64,000 nucleotides of DNA from Porphyrobacter sp. SLTP (GCF_009905735.1 NZ_JAAALE010000002.1:248001-312000), one strand, 5' to 3'; numbered from the stretch's first letter, positions 54,022 to 63,730 are shown. Program-made: numbers and translations. The notes: generated from the sequence alone by a model not told the origin.

Positions 54022-55260
54022 TTACTCCGCCGCCAGCGTATCGGGATCGGCTGCGTGCTCAGCGGCAGGCTCTGGTTCTGTGGCCACGACGATCACATCG
54101 TCGATATGCGTCATCTTCAGCTTGCCGCGCTCCACGGCGAAGGCGAGCTTGCCTTCGACCAGATCGAGCGCGTCCTTGCCGAACACCTCGAACCGCCAGC
54201 CTTGTAGCACCGGCAGATCGCGCGCGCCGGCGGCCAGCGCCTCCATCTCGTCAGCGCGGGTAAGCAGGCGCGGGGCGACATCGATTTCGCGGGCACGAAT
54301 TTTCAGCAGCAGCTTGAGCAGATCGGCCACCAACGCGCCTTCCTTGCCCAGCGGGGCGCCCTGCTTGATCTTCTCGGGCATCTCGTCCTTGGGCAGGGGT
54401 TCGGCGTCGGCGAGGATCTTCATCAACCGCTTGCCGATGTCATTGTCGCGCCATGCTGCCGAAAGGCCGCGCACCTTGGCCAGATCGGCCTGCGTCTTGG
54501 GCGGGTGGCTGGCGATGTCGGCCAGCGTTTCGTCACGCATGATCCGCCCGCGGGGAATGTTCTTGTGCTGCGCTTCGCTCTCGCGCCATCCGGCGAGCGC
54601 CTTCATCCGGCCGAGCACCAGCGGATTGCGGCCCGGCTGGCGGATGCGCTTCCACGCCTGACCCGGATCGGTGATGTAGTTCGACGGATCGGCGAGCTTT
54701 TCCATCTCGGCGTCCAGCCACAGCCCGCGCCCGGTCTTGATCAGCTTTTTCAGAATGCGCGGGAAGATCGTGGCGAGGTGCGTCACGTCGCCGATGGCAT
54801 ATTCGATCTGACGGTCGCTGAGCGGGCGGCGGCTCCAATCGGTAAAGCGCGCACCCTTGTCGATGGTGAGGCCCATCCAGGTTTCGACCAGATTGGCATA
54901 GCCGATCTGTTCCGACTGGCTGATTGCCATCATCGCAATCTGGGTGTCGAAGATCGGATGCGGGGTCCGCTGCGTCAGGTTGACGATGATTTCGACATCC
55001 TGCGACCCGGCGTGGAAGACCTTGAGCACGTCTTCATTGTCGCACATCAGATCGAGCAGCGGCTTCAGATCAATGCCCGGCGCCATCGGATCGATCGCGG
55101 CGGCTTCTTCGGTGTTGGCGATCTGCACCAGGCACAGTTCGGGCCAATAGGTGTTCTCGCGCATGAATTCGGTGTCGACCGCGACAAATTCGGACTTGGC
55201 GAGACGGTCGCAGAGGTCGGAGAGGGCCTCGGTGGTGGTAATCAGCGGATGGATTTTCAT
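54022..55260 (-). CDS. rnd: Ribonuclease D
   Basis: 412-residue 3'-5' exoribonuclease of tRNA maturation. DEDD nuclease residues: Asp29 and Glu31 in VAVDTEFMRENTYWPELCLVQIA, the second Asp in VFHAGSQDVEII, and the third in IEYAIGDVTHLATIFP (DEDDy type with Tyr). One HRDC domain is clear, WRESEAQHKNIPRGRIMRDETLADIASHPPKTQADLAKVRGL. A C-terminal extension with a Glu/Ala-rich end follows. It is divergent from aspS. Confidence 0.95.
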   Translation of the reverse strand: MKIHPLITTTEALSDLCDRLAKSEFVAVDTEFMRENTYWPELCLVQIANTEEAAAIDPMAPGIDLKPLLDLMCDNEDVLKVFHAGSQDVEIIVNLTQRTPHPIFDTQIAMMAISQSEQIGYANLVETWMGLTIDKGARFTDWSRRPLSDRQIEYAIGDVTHLATIFPRILKKLIKTGRGLWLDAEMEKLADPSNYITDPGQAWKRIRQPGRNPLVLGRMKALAGWRESEAQHKNIPRGRIMRDETLADIASHPPKTQADLAKVRGLSAAWRDNDIGKRLMKILADAEPLPKDEMPEKIKQGAPLGKEGALVADLLKLLLKIRAREIDVAPRLLTRADEMEALAAGARDLPVLQGWRFEVFGKDALDLVEGKLAFAVERGKLKMTHIDDVIVVATEPEPAAEHAADPDTLAAE

Positions 55261-55386
55261 GTCATCTTTTCGCGGTTAGCGAGCGGAGTGCCGCCCTCGG
55301 GGTCGTGCCCCATCACATTGGACGCTGCCAAAGCCGCAGCGCGCTTACTCTGATACAGTCAAAATGGAAAAGAGTTTAGAGGCGGG

Positions 55387-55410
55387 GCCGTGATGCCCAC
55401 AGATCACGGC
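55387..55410. repeat. Perfect inverted repeat in the rnd-aspS intergenic region
   Basis: GCCGTGAT-N8-ATCACGGC, eight bases per arm, 106 bases upstream of the aspS start. The 255-base divergent gap (55261-55515) has no gene; other features in it are AT-rich sequence around 55350-55375. The dyad could be an operator or a leader hairpin. Confidence 0.45.
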
Positions 55411-55515
55411 GGGCGCGGCTGGCCTGGTGTGCTTGTGCATCCCCCACTGGATTTGTGCCGCCCGCTCGCTTAGAGGCGCGCCTTCGCAATCCTTACAGTG
55501 TCGGACAGTCAAAAA

Positions 55516-57309
55516 ATGCACCCCTATCGCACGCATACCTGCGCACAGCTTACCTCCGCTCATGTTGGCGAGACCGTCCGCCTGTCGGGCTGGGTGCATC
55601 GCAAGCGCGATTTCGGCGGGTTGCTGTTTGTCGACCTGCGCGATCATTACGGCATCACCCAGATTGTCGCCGATGCAGATTCGCCCGCGCTGGCGGTGCT
55701 GGACCGGCTGCGGGTGGAATCGGTCATCACCATCGAAGGCAACGTCAAGGCGCGCTCGGCCGAGACGGTGAACCCCCGCCTCGCTACGGGTGAGGTCGAG
55801 GTGTATGCGCGGCAAATCACCGTGCTGAGCACCGCGGAAGAACTGCCTTTGCCCGTGGCCGACGAACAGCCTTACCCTGAGGACATCCGCCTCAAGTACC
55901 GCTTCCTCGATCTGCGCCGCGAGACGCTGCACAAGAACATCATGACCCGCGTGGCGGTGATCGCCGATATGCGGCAGCGGATGGGCGCGGTGGGCTTTAA
56001 CGAGTTCTCGACCCCGATCCTCACCGCGTCCTCGCCTGAGGGCGCGCGCGACTTTTTGGTACCGAGCCGTATCCACGCGGGCAAGTTCTACGCGCTTCCG
56101 CAGGCCCCGCAGCAGTACAAGCAGCTGCTGATGGTCGCCGGTTTCGACCGCTATTTCCAGATCGCCCCCTGCTTCCGGGACGAAGACCCCCGTGCTGACC
56201 GTCTGCCGGGCGAGTTTTACCAGCTCGACCTTGAAATGAGCTTCGTGACGCAGGAAGAAGTGTGGGAGACGATGGAGCCCGTGATCCAGGGCACCTTCGC
56301 CGCATTTGCGGGCGACAAGAGCGTCACCCCGGCCGGTGAGTTCCCGCGCATTCCTTATGACGAGGCGATCCTCAAGTACGGCAGCGACAAGCCCGATCTG
56401 CGCAACCCGCTGATCATCAGCGATGTGTCGTCGCACTTCACCCAGTCGGGCTTCGGCCTGTTCGAAAAGATTGTCGGCGGCGGCGGTGTGGTGCGCGTCA
56501 TCCCCGCGCCTGCCACTCACGAAAAGAGCCGCAAGTTCTTTGACGACATGAACGATTGGGCGCGCAAGGAAGGCTATGCCGGTCTCGGCTATGTCACCCG
56601 CAAGGGCGGCGAGTTCGGCGGCCCGATCGCCAAGAACCACGGCGCTGACCGGATGGCCGAACTCTATGCCGAGCTTGGTCTTGGCGAGAATGACGGGCTG
56701 TTCTTCGCCGCGGGCAAGGAAGCCGACGCTGCCAAGCTGGCAGGTGCGGCGCGCATCCGCGTGGGTGAGGAATTGGGCCTGATCGACGAAAGCCGCTTCG
56801 CGCTGTGCTGGATTGTCGATTTCCCGTTCTACGAATGGAACGAGGACGAAAAGAAGGTCGATTTCAGCCACAACCCCTTCTCGATGCCGCAGGGCGGGAT
56901 CGATGCGCTGAACGGGCAGGATCCGCTGACGATCAAGGCGTTCCAGTACGATCTGGTCTGCAATGGCTTTGAAATCGCGTCGGGCTCGATCCGCAACCAC
57001 ATGCCGGAAACCATGGTCAAGGCGTTCGAACTGGTCGGCCTTTCGAAGGCGGACGTGGAAGAGCGCTTCGGCGGGATGTACCGCGCCTTCCAGTACGGTG
57101 CGCCGCCGCACGGGGGCATGGCCGCTGGCGTCGACCGGATCGTCATGCTGTTGTGCGGCGCCAAGAACCTGCGCGAAATCTCGCTCTTCCCGATGAACCA
57201 GCGCGCCGAAGATCTGCTGATGGGCGCGCCGAGCCCGGCTGAACCGCGCTCCTTGCGGGAACTGCACCTGCGCGTGGTCGAGCCGCAGGCGAAGCCGACC
57301 GCTGGCTAG
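55516..57309 (+). CDS. aspS: Aspartyl-tRNA synthetase
   Basis: Class II synthetase, 597 residues. ATG 55516 gives the family start [45 protein letters not shown] (OB-fold anticodon-binding domain); GTG 55498 adds six residues. Motif 2 [31 protein letters not shown] and motif 3 [14 protein letters not shown] are present, as is the bacterial GAD insertion domain. Alphaproteobacteria often have a non-discriminating AspRS that also charges tRNA-Asn; that is not decided here. The stop overlaps the converging deacetylase gene by four bases. Confidence 0.97.
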   Translation: MHPYRTHTCAQLTSAHVGETVRLSGWVHRKRDFGGLLFVDLRDHYGITQIVADADSPALAVLDRLRVESVITIEGNVKARSAETVNPRLATGEVEVYARQITVLSTAEELPLPVADEQPYPEDIRLKYRFLDLRRETLHKNIMTRVAVIADMRQRMGAVGFNEFSTPILTASSPEGARDFLVPSRIHAGKFYALPQAPQQYKQLLMVAGFDRYFQIAPCFRDEDPRADRLPGEFYQLDLEMSFVTQEEVWETMEPVIQGTFAAFAGDKSVTPAGEFPRIPYDEAILKYGSDKPDLRNPLIISDVSSHFTQSGFGLFEKIVGGGGVVRVIPAPATHEKSRKFFDDMNDWARKEGYAGLGYVTRKGGEFGGPIAKNHGADRMAELYAELGLGENDGLFFAAGKEADAAKLAGAARIRVGEELGLIDESRFALCWIVDFPFYEWNEDEKKVDFSHNPFSMPQGGIDALNGQDPLTIKAFQYDLVCNGFEIASGSIRNHMPETMVKAFELVGLSKADVEERFGGMYRAFQYGAPPHGGMAAGVDRIVMLLCGAKNLREISLFPMNQRAEDLLMGAPSPAEPRSLRELHLRVVEPQAKPTAG

Positions 57310-58322
57310 GCACCCTCCAACCCGGCGATGAAAGCAGCAACGTTACGGCCAAGTGCCGCGACGTTGTAGCCGCCTTCCATCACCGTGACGGTAGGCAGGC
57401 CGAGCGCCCCGATGCGCGCGCCCATGGCCTGCATATCGTCGGTCGTCAGGGCGAACTGTGAGATAGGGTCTTCGGCAAAGGTGTCCGCGCCGTAGCTGAC
57501 GATGAGCGTTTTCGCGCCGAACCGCGCGACCGCGTCCAGCGCCTTGCCGAGCGCGTCCTGATAGGTCGCCCAGTCCGTCCCGCGCGGGAGCGGCAGATTG
57601 AGATTCGCTCCTTCGCCCTCGCCGGCGCCATGTTCCTCGGCATGACCCCAGAAATAGGGGAAATCGGTGCGCGGATCGGCGTGGATCGAGGCGAAGAACA
57701 CGCTCCCGTCCGCGTAGAAGATGTCCTGCGTGCCGTTGCCGTGGTGGTAATCGACATCGAGCACTGCGACCGGCCCCATCTGCCGCGCGGCGACGGCGCG
57801 GGCGGCGATGGCGGCGTTGTTGAGGTAACAATAGCCTCCGAAATAGTCCGCCCCTGCATGGTGGCCGGGCGGACGGCAAAGCGCGAAGACGTGCCGCGTT
57901 TCGCCTGACGCCAGCGCCTCGGCCGCAGCAATCGCCGATTGCGCCGCGCCGTAAGCTGCCTCCCACGTGCCCGCCGCGATCGGTGTCACTGTGTCGAAGC
58001 CATATTGCCCGAGCTTGCCGTCGATACGCTCCAGCGCCAGCGGTCGCCGCCCGCGCACGGGGAAGGCATAGCCGATGGCATCGCCTTTGCGCCCCGCCGC
58101 AAGCCAGGCCGCGTGGGCGGATTGGAGAAAGGCGAGATATTCCGCATCATGCACGGCAAGGATCGCCTCCATCCCGTGATCGGCGGGCGCGCGCACGGTG
58201 CCCATCGCCGCAAGCATGTTCGCAAGCCGCGCCGGGGTTTCGGCGTGCGCTTCCGCCTGCCCGTTGACGAGCTCGACAAGGGGCGCGTGGGCGTTCTGGG
58301 CGGGGGAGCAGAAGGTCAGCAT
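57306..58322 (-). CDS. Histone deacetylase family protein, acetylpolyamine amidohydrolase-like
   Basis: 338 residues from ATG 58322 ([14 protein letters not shown]). Zn-dependent deacetylase of the arginase/deacetylase superfamily. Catalytic and metal residues: tandem His in [26 protein letters not shown], Asp and His in [17 protein letters not shown], and the C-terminal Asp/Tyr region [12 protein letters not shown] and [10 protein letters not shown]. Bacterial members with this pattern deacetylate acetylated polyamines. The longer open frame to 58454 is not conserved. Divergent from the TPR gene. Confidence 0.87.
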   Translation of the reverse strand: MLTFCSPAQNAHAPLVELVNGQAEAHAETPARLANMLAAMGTVRAPADHGMEAILAVHDAEYLAFLQSAHAAWLAAGRKGDAIGYAFPVRGRRPLALERIDGKLGQYGFDTVTPIAAGTWEAAYGAAQSAIAAAEALASGETRHVFALCRPPGHHAGADYFGGYCYLNNAAIAARAVAARQMGPVAVLDVDYHHGNGTQDIFYADGSVFFASIHADPRTDFPYFWGHAEEHGAGEGEGANLNLPLPRGTDWATYQDALGKALDAVARFGAKTLIVSYGADTFAEDPISQFALTTDDMQAMGARIGALGLPTVTVMEGGYNVAALGRNVAAFIAGLEGA

Positions 58323-58441
58323 GATCGGCAGGCCTTCGCACAGCGGCGCGGCGGCTGGCAAGGCTCTCGCGTGGCGGCTTGTTTGCGCGGCAAAATCCTG
58401 CAAAGTTCGCGCGCGGATGGGGTCGGATAGGGGGGAAGGCC

Positions 58442-59422
58442 ATGCGGTTAACATTGTTCATTGGGGCAGGTGCTCTGCTCTGCGCTGCGGCGGCGCAGGC
58501 TGAAACGATCCCTGTTGCAGGCATCTATGCGGCAGGGACCGATGCGCCATCGCGTGCGCGCTCAATCGCGATTGCGGGCTTTGCCGGACGGGGCGGCGAA
58601 CGGCTCGCCTTTGCCATCGACACGGCACTGCGCAGCGCGGTGATCGAGGGCCGCCCGTGGTTCGATCTCACCTTCGCCGAGCCCCCACGTGGCTCGACCT
58701 ACACCTATGACCGCGATGCCGATCCGGCCGCTTACCGCGGCGGTGCGGACGCGGTGATGCGCGGCATCGCCGAGGTCGAATGGCGCGATACCGACAGCGG
58801 CACCAAGGAGGTGGAAGAATGCGTCACCAAGGATGACCGCGGCAAGTGCACCGAAAAGAAGAAGATCAACGTGCCTTGCCGCGCCCGGAATGTGACGCTG
58901 CGCCCGGAACTGCGGCTGGTGTCGCGCGAAGGCGAACTGCTCTATGCTAAGGGCGACGTGGTCACCACCAGCCGCCGTTTCTGCAAGGATGAAGACGGCT
59001 CGCCTTCGGTCGATTCGATGGTTGAGGAACTGGCACGCGATTTTGCCAAAGCCGTGCGCCGCGATCTTGCGCCCGAATTCCGGGACGAGGACATCCGCGT
59101 GCTGGAAAGCCGCGATGGCATGACCAAACCGGATCAGGCCCTGTTCCGCTCCGCGCTGCGTTTGACCAAGACCGATGTGTCCGAGGCCTGCGCGGTCTTC
59201 GCAGACCTAAGCGCGAACAACCCCGATAGCGTCACCATCCTGTTCAATACCGGCCTGTGCATGGAACGTCTGGGCGAGTTGGAGACCGCGACCCAGCGTT
59301 ACGAGGAGGCGCTGGCGCTCAGCCCGCGCAAGGCAGAACCGCGCGAGGGCCTTGCTCGCATCGCTTCGCGGCTGCGCGCCGAGGCCCAGCGGCAATTGCA
59401 TGAGGACACGCTGTCACGCTGA
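58442..59422 (+). CDS. Secreted hypothetical protein with C-terminal TPR motif
   Basis: 326 residues from ATG 58442 (GGGGGGAAGG upstream). Signal peptide MRLTLFIGAGALLCAAAAQA. The mature part has a nucleotide-free beta-rich domain with GIAEVEWRDTDSGTKEVEEC and a Cys cluster (Cys in EECVTKDDRGKCTEKK, VPCRARN, RRFCKDEDG) that could form disulfides. The C-terminal third carries one TPR-like unit: VTILFNTGLCMERLGELETATQRYEEALALSP. Family unknown. Probably periplasmic. Confidence 0.7.
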   Translation: MRLTLFIGAGALLCAAAAQAETIPVAGIYAAGTDAPSRARSIAIAGFAGRGGERLAFAIDTALRSAVIEGRPWFDLTFAEPPRGSTYTYDRDADPAAYRGGADAVMRGIAEVEWRDTDSGTKEVEECVTKDDRGKCTEKKKINVPCRARNVTLRPELRLVSREGELLYAKGDVVTTSRRFCKDEDGSPSVDSMVEELARDFAKAVRRDLAPEFRDEDIRVLESRDGMTKPDQALFRSALRLTKTDVSEACAVFADLSANNPDSVTILFNTGLCMERLGELETATQRYEEALALSPRKAEPREGLARIASRLRAEAQRQLHEDTLSR

Positions 59423-59503
59423 CTGTCATCCCCACTTGCGCTTGTCCGCGCCGTTCATTAGGGCGGGGCGACTTATTCTAACCCCAGTTCAAGAGGGAAT
59501 ACC

Positions 59504-59740
59504 ATGAGCGATACTGCCGACCGGGTGGCCAAGATTGTCGTCGAGCATCTCGGCGTGGAAGCTGACAAGGTCACTCAGGATGCGAGCTTCATCGATGATC
59601 TCGGTGCGGACAGCCTCGACATCGTCGAACTGGTGATGGCCTTCGAAGAGGAATTCGGTGTCGAAATCCCCGACGATGCGGCCGAGAAGATCACCACCGT
59701 CGGCGACGCGACCAAGTACATCGAAGAGCACAAGGGCTAA
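59504..59740 (+). CDS. acpP: Acyl carrier protein
   Basis: 78 residues, acidic. The 4'-phosphopantetheine attachment serine is Ser37 in [25 protein letters not shown] 59504 has AAGAGGGAA upstream. It is the carrier for FabF, encoded next, and FabZ elsewhere in the window. Confidence 0.98.
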   Translation: MSDTADRVAKIVVEHLGVEADKVTQDASFIDDLGADSLDIVELVMAFEEEFGVEIPDDAAEKITTVGDATKYIEEHKG

Positions 59741-59850
59741 CACCCGCAAGGACGCCCCGGTGTCCGCGCCTGCCAGCCCCTTGCCCGTTCGGCAAAAGGC
59801 GGGGCATTTGTCCGGCAACCCATTTGCCGGGGCGCGGATCAGGGCTTAGA

Positions 59851-59889
59851 CAGGCTCAGCCCTAGGCGGGTTGGGCCTGTTGCCTTTTT
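59851..59889 (+). terminator. Terminator or attenuator hairpin between acpP and fabF
   Basis: Stem CAGGCTCAGCCC / GGGTTGGGCCTG (two G-T wobbles) with a five-base loop, followed by TTGCCTTTTT. It begins 111 bases after the acpP stop and ends 31 bases before the fabF start. A weaker hairpin (GCCCC...GGGGC with TTGCC/GGCAA inside) lies at about 59776-59808. Confidence 0.5.
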
Positions 59890-59919
59890 GCAAGCCAGCC
59901 CCTTTATCGGAGAACGCGA

Positions 59920-61179
59920 ATGCGCCGTGTGGTTGTTACCGGGCTTGGCCTCGTCACCCCGCTTGGAGCCGATGTCGAAACGACATGGGCGAACCTGATT
60001 GCGGGGAAGAGCGGGGCGGGCCAGATCACCCGGTTCGATGCCTCGAACCAGAAGTGCACCATCGCCTGCGAGGTGAAGGGCAAGGATCACCCCTGGGGCT
60101 TCGACCCCGACAAGCGCGTGGATCACAAGGTTCAGCGCCAGGTCGATCCCTTCATCATCTATGGCATTGATGCGGCGGGCCAAGCGTTGGAAGACGCTGG
60201 CCTCACCGACATGACCCAGGCCGAGAAGGAGCGCACCGGCTGCTCGATCGGTTCGGGCATCGGCGGCTTGCCGGGGATCGAGATCGAGAGCGTCAACCTC
60301 CACGAACGCGGGCCGTCGCGGGTCAGTCCACACTTCGTACACGGGCGGTTGATCAATCTCATCACCGGTCAGGTGCAGATCAAGTACGGATTCATGGGCC
60401 CGAACCATGCGGTCGTCACCGCTTGTTCCACCGGCGCGCACTCGATTGGCGATGCGGCGCGGATGATCATGGCGGACGATGCCGACATCATGCTGGCGGG
60501 CGGGGCGGAAAGCACCATCAACCCGCTCGGCATCGCCGGTTTCGCGCAGGCGCGCGCGCTCAACATGAGCATGAACGACCGCCCGACCGAAGCGAGCCGC
60601 CCCTACGATCGCAACCGTGACGGCTTCGTCATGGGTGAGGGCGCGGGCGTGATTGTGCTTGAGGAATACGAACGCGCCAAGGCGCGCGGCGCGAAGATCT
60701 ATGCCGAAGTCACTGGCTATGGCCTGTCGGGCGATGCCTATCACGTCACCGCCCCGCACCCCGAAGGCAAGGGCGCGGAACTGGCGATGCGGATGGCGCT
60801 GAAGAAGGCGGGTCTCGGGCCGGGTGATATTGATTACATCAACGCCCACGGCACTTCGACCATGGCCGACACCATCGAACTCGCCGCGATCAAGCGCGTG
60901 CTGGGCGAAGGGCTGGGCGGGGCTTCGATGTCTTCGACTAAGAGCGCGATCGGCCACCTGCTGGGCGGCGCGGGTGCGGTCGAAGCGATCTTCTGCATCC
61001 TCGCGATGCGTGACCAGATCGTCCCGCCGACGCTCAACCTCCACGATCCCGACGAAGGCACCGAAGGCATCGATCTCGTGCCGCTGGTGGCCAAGAAGCG
61101 TGAAGTGCGCGCGGTGCTGAACAACAGCTTCGGCTTTGGCGGCACCAACGCGTCGCTCATCATGCAAAAGGTCGACTGA
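59920..61179 (+). CDS. fabF: 3-oxoacyl-ACP synthase II (FabF)
   Basis: 419-residue elongating condensing enzyme of type II fatty-acid synthesis. Cys169 in VVTACSTGAHSIGDAA, His310 in INAHGTSTMADT and His346 in SAIGHLLGGAG form the catalytic triad. The start RRVVVTGLGLVTPLGADVETTWANLIAGKSG and the end NNSFGFGGTNASLIMQKVD are typical. acpP precedes it and mltG follows after 10 bases, the usual acpP-fabF-mltG order. Confidence 0.97.
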   Translation: MRRVVVTGLGLVTPLGADVETTWANLIAGKSGAGQITRFDASNQKCTIACEVKGKDHPWGFDPDKRVDHKVQRQVDPFIIYGIDAAGQALEDAGLTDMTQAEKERTGCSIGSGIGGLPGIEIESVNLHERGPSRVSPHFVHGRLINLITGQVQIKYGFMGPNHAVVTACSTGAHSIGDAARMIMADDADIMLAGGAESTINPLGIAGFAQARALNMSMNDRPTEASRPYDRNRDGFVMGEGAGVIVLEEYERAKARGAKIYAEVTGYGLSGDAYHVTAPHPEGKGAELAMRMALKKAGLGPGDIDYINAHGTSTMADTIELAAIKRVLGEGLGGASMSSTKSAIGHLLGGAGAVEAIFCILAMRDQIVPPTLNLHDPDEGTEGIDLVPLVAKKREVRAVLNNSFGFGGTNASLIMQKVD

Positions 61180-61189
61180 TCCGGTGAGG

Positions 61190-62146
61190 ATGCTGCGGCT
61201 TGCCCTGGCGGGCCTCGGGGCCATCCTTGCAGCCGTGGTGCTGGCGTGGGTCTTTCTGGGGTCGGCCACGATCTCCAAGGAGACCAGCTTCACCATCCCC
61301 GCCGGCGCCTCAGTGGCGTCGGTCGCAGACAAGCTGGAAGCCGAGGGGCTGATCTCCTCGGCTTCGGGCTTTGTCCTGCAAGCGCGCATCTTTGGTTCAG
61401 ACACCCCGATCCAGGCGGGCGAGTTCCTGCTGACCCCGGACATGAGCCAGGGCGACATCCTCGCCGCGTTCCAGTCGGGCGATGTGATCCGCCGCTTCGT
61501 GACAATCCCCGAAGGCATGCCCTCGATCCTCGTCTGGGAACGGCTGATGGCCGAGGAGCTGCTCGCCGGCGCGGTTGACGTGCCGCCCGAAGGTTCGATC
61601 CTGCCCGATACCTATGCCTTCGAACGCGGCCAGTCCCGCAAAGCCCTTGTCGAGCAAATGCAGGCCGCGATGGACAAGGCGCTCGCCGAAGAATGGGGCA
61701 AGCGCGCGCCCGGCATCGCGGTCGATACAATGCGCGATGCGTTGATCCTCGCTTCGATCGTCGAGAAGGAAACCGGCAAGCCCGAAGAACGCCGCATGGT
61801 GGCGGGGCTCTACTCCAACCGCGTGCGCACCGGTATGAAATTGCAAGCCGATCCGACGATCATCTACCCCATTACCAAGGGCAAGCCGCTCGGTCGCCGG
61901 ATCAAACAGTCCGAGATCAGCGCGGTCAATGGCTACAACACCTACACCCGCACCGGGCTTCCGGAAGGGCCGATCACCAACCCGGGCCGCGCCAGCATCG
62001 CGGCGGTGGTGAACCCCGAGAAAACGACTGCGCTGTTCATGGTCGCCGACGGCACGGGCGGGCATTGGTTCGCCAGCACCCTTGCCGAACACAATGCCAA
62101 TGTTGCCAAGTGGTACGCCATCCGCCGCCAACGCGGCGAGATGTGA
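61190..62146 (+). CDS. mltG: Endolytic murein transglycosylase MltG
   Basis: 318 residues from ATG 61190 (GTG 61184 also possible). One N-terminal membrane helix (LALAGLGAILAAVVLAWVFL), a LysM-like module FTIPAGASVASVADKLEAEGLI, and the YceG domain with catalytic Glu192 in LILASIVEKETGKPEERRMVAGLYSNRV. Other family blocks are MKLQADPTIIYPI, YNTYTRTGLPEGPITNPGRASI and LFMVADGTGGHWFASTLAEHN. It cleaves nascent glycan strands to terminate their growth. Confidence 0.95.
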   Translation: MLRLALAGLGAILAAVVLAWVFLGSATISKETSFTIPAGASVASVADKLEAEGLISSASGFVLQARIFGSDTPIQAGEFLLTPDMSQGDILAAFQSGDVIRRFVTIPEGMPSILVWERLMAEELLAGAVDVPPEGSILPDTYAFERGQSRKALVEQMQAAMDKALAEEWGKRAPGIAVDTMRDALILASIVEKETGKPEERRMVAGLYSNRVRTGMKLQADPTIIYPITKGKPLGRRIKQSEISAVNGYNTYTRTGLPEGPITNPGRASIAAVVNPEKTTALFMVADGTGGHWFASTLAEHNANVAKWYAIRRQRGEM

Positions 62147-62159
62147 CATCGCACCCGTC

Positions 62160-62180
62160 ATCCCGGACTTGATCCGGGAT
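62160..62180. repeat. Short palindromic repeat unit
   Basis: ATCCCGG-N7-CCGGGAT, perfect seven-base arms with an ACTTGAT spacer, in the 57-base gap between mltG and the next gene. The sequence TCCCGGACTTGATCCGGGA is a widely dispersed intergenic palindrome in alphaproteobacteria. Confidence 0.6.
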
Positions 62181-62203
62181 CGCTATCGCCGCAGACCCCT
62201 CCG

Positions 62204-62734
62204 GTGGCCAATCCCTTCATCCTGACCGCGGCCCTGCCGCCCGATCTGGCAGGCTTTGCCGAAGGGCTGCGGCGGGCGCATTATCCCGCAGAGAAGAACC
62301 ACCTCCACACCCACGTGACCCTGTTCCATGCCTTCGCACCATCGCTGCTGGAGGAACTGCGCGACTTTCTGCCCAAGGTGGCCCGTGAATTTTCCGCTCC
62401 CGAGGGTGCGGTGAAGGGCGTGATGGATCTGGGCAAGGGCACCGCCATCGCATTGGATGCGCCGCAGCTGCTTGATCTGCGCGCGCTCATTGCCGAGCAT
62501 TTCCACGGTAGCCTGACATCTCAGGACCTCCACGAGCCACGCCCGCACATCACGATCCAGAACAAGGTCACCAAGGACGAGGCGCGGGCGTTACAAGCGG
62601 CGCTAGCGCCCGACCTTGCTCCATGGATCGGCAAGGGGCGTTTCGTCTTCCCCGCGCTGGAGCTGTGGCACTATCGCGGCGGTCCGTGGGAGCTGGTCAA
62701 GACCTGCGCTTTCCGGGGCCGCGAACGGGTCTGA
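62204..62734 (+). CDS. 2'-5' RNA ligase (2H phosphoesterase) family protein
   Basis: 176 residues from GTG 62204 (ANPFILTAALPPDLAGFAEGLRRAHYP). The two H-x-T/I-type motifs of 2H phosphoesterases are HTHVTLF near residue 30 and RPHITIQNK near residue 110. A C-terminal FPALELWHYRGGPWELV is typical of this bacterial subgroup. Members act on cyclic phosphates of RNA ends; the substrate here is unknown. It follows mltG by 57 bases with a palindromic repeat between. Confidence 0.8.
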   Translation: MANPFILTAALPPDLAGFAEGLRRAHYPAEKNHLHTHVTLFHAFAPSLLEELRDFLPKVAREFSAPEGAVKGVMDLGKGTAIALDAPQLLDLRALIAEHFHGSLTSQDLHEPRPHITIQNKVTKDEARALQAALAPDLAPWIGKGRFVFPALELWHYRGGPWELVKTCAFRGRERV

Positions 62735-62848
62735 GCCAAGCGCGCCAACAGGGCTTGACCCCGCAGCGCGCCCGCCCTAAGTGCCCGCCTCGCCCGGGCC
62801 GACACCCGGCGCCGAATCCGGCTGCGAAACACCGCCGGATGCCCATGG

Positions 62849-62925
62849 GGCGGAGTAGCTCAGCCGGTTAGAGCAGCGGAATCATAATCCGCGTGTCGGG
62901 GGTTCGAGTCCCTCCTCCGCTACCA
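62849..62925 (+). tRNA. tRNA-Met (CAT), elongator type
   Basis: Acceptor GGCGGAG/CTCCGCT (G1-T72 wobble), D-stem GCTC/GAGC, anticodon loop ATCATAA with anticodon CAT, T-loop TTCGAGT, CCA encoded. The initiator features (C1-A72 mismatch, three GC pairs in the anticodon stem) are lacking, so it is elongator tRNA-Met; tRNA-Ile with a modified CAT anticodon cannot be fully excluded. The 221-base stretch on its right up to the Rrf2 gene holds no convincing gene. Confidence 0.93.
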
Positions 62926-63146
62926 TTGCTAGCGTCAACATCGGCCGGATCAGAAGTGGCTACGTCAGCTTTTTTCCGGCGGCCATTCATCGGCATTATC
63001 GTGCTCGTGCCTCGACCGGCGACTGCTTGAGATCTCCCTGCCAGATACCTTCAACCTGAAGTCGGCCCCATTGCCCTCAACGCGCGCAAGTCTGCAGTGC
63101 GGGGTGACTTGACCGTTTTGCCTACTTGGCAGATAGACAATGCGCG

Positions 63147-63587
63147 ATGCTGTCCCAGAAGACCCGCTATGCCATACGCGCGATGCAGCACCTTGCTGAT
63201 CACTTTGGCGAGGGGCCGGTCCAGCTAGCCGCGATTGCCGACACGCAGAATATTCCTGCAAAGTTTCTCACCGTCATCCTGTCGGAATTGACCCGCGCGG
63301 GCCTGGTTGAATCCCAGCGCGGGCGCGACGGGGGCTACTGGCTCGCAATCCCGCCGGTCGATATCACCTATGGCGATCTTATCCGGCATATGCGCGGGTC
63401 CTTGGCGCTGGTGCCTTGCGCCAGTCGCTATGCCCACGAGAAGTGCAAGAACTGTCTGGAGGAAGGCGCGTGCCGCACACGCGCCTTGCTGCTTGATGTG
63501 CGCGACCGGACCGCGCAAATCCTTGATGGCATCCGGCTGTCCGATCCCATCACGCCGGTGCCAGCCTTCACCGGCGACGAGGCCTGA
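63147..63587 (+). CDS. Rrf2 family transcriptional regulator
   Basis: 146 residues from ATG 63147. Winged helix: LSQKTRYAIRAMQHLADHF, LAAIADTQNIPAKFLTVILSELTRAGLVESQRGRDGGYWLA. Four cysteines (Cys91, 100, 103, 109 in PCASRYAHEKCKNCLEEGACR) occupy the region where IscR, NsrR and RirA bind an Fe-S cluster, so cluster sensing is likely. A TTGACC at 63109-63114 is a possible -35 element. The adjacent YezD-like gene suggests a link to sulfur assimilation; this is inference. Confidence 0.9.
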   Translation: MLSQKTRYAIRAMQHLADHFGEGPVQLAAIADTQNIPAKFLTVILSELTRAGLVESQRGRDGGYWLAIPPVDITYGDLIRHMRGSLALVPCASRYAHEKCKNCLEEGACRTRALLLDVRDRTAQILDGIRLSDPITPVPAFTGDEA

Positions 63588-63664
63588 CCACCCCGGCCAT
63601 TCGCCCCGGCGCACAAAGCCCACCTTTCATCGCCTGACAGAAAATCTGCGCTGTCACCCTATTG

Positions 63665-63681
63665 TCAAGCAAAACACTTGA
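63665..63681. promoter_or_regulatory. Candidate regulator dyad upstream of the yezD-like gene
   Basis: TCAAG-N7-CTTGA, a perfect five-base dyad 50 bases upstream of the yezD-like ATG, overlapping a TTGTCA that could serve as -35. The Rrf2 gene just upstream is the obvious candidate regulator. Confidence 0.4.
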
Positions 63682-63730
63682 GTTTAATTGCTTCGTTGCG
63701 GATCGAGTCCGTGTAACGAAAGGCCCACTT

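Noticed and set aside
62965..63261. 98-codon minus-strand frame overlapping the Rrf2 gene
   Set aside because: Overlaps the start of the Rrf2 gene on the other strand and has no coding-like composition or ribosome site.
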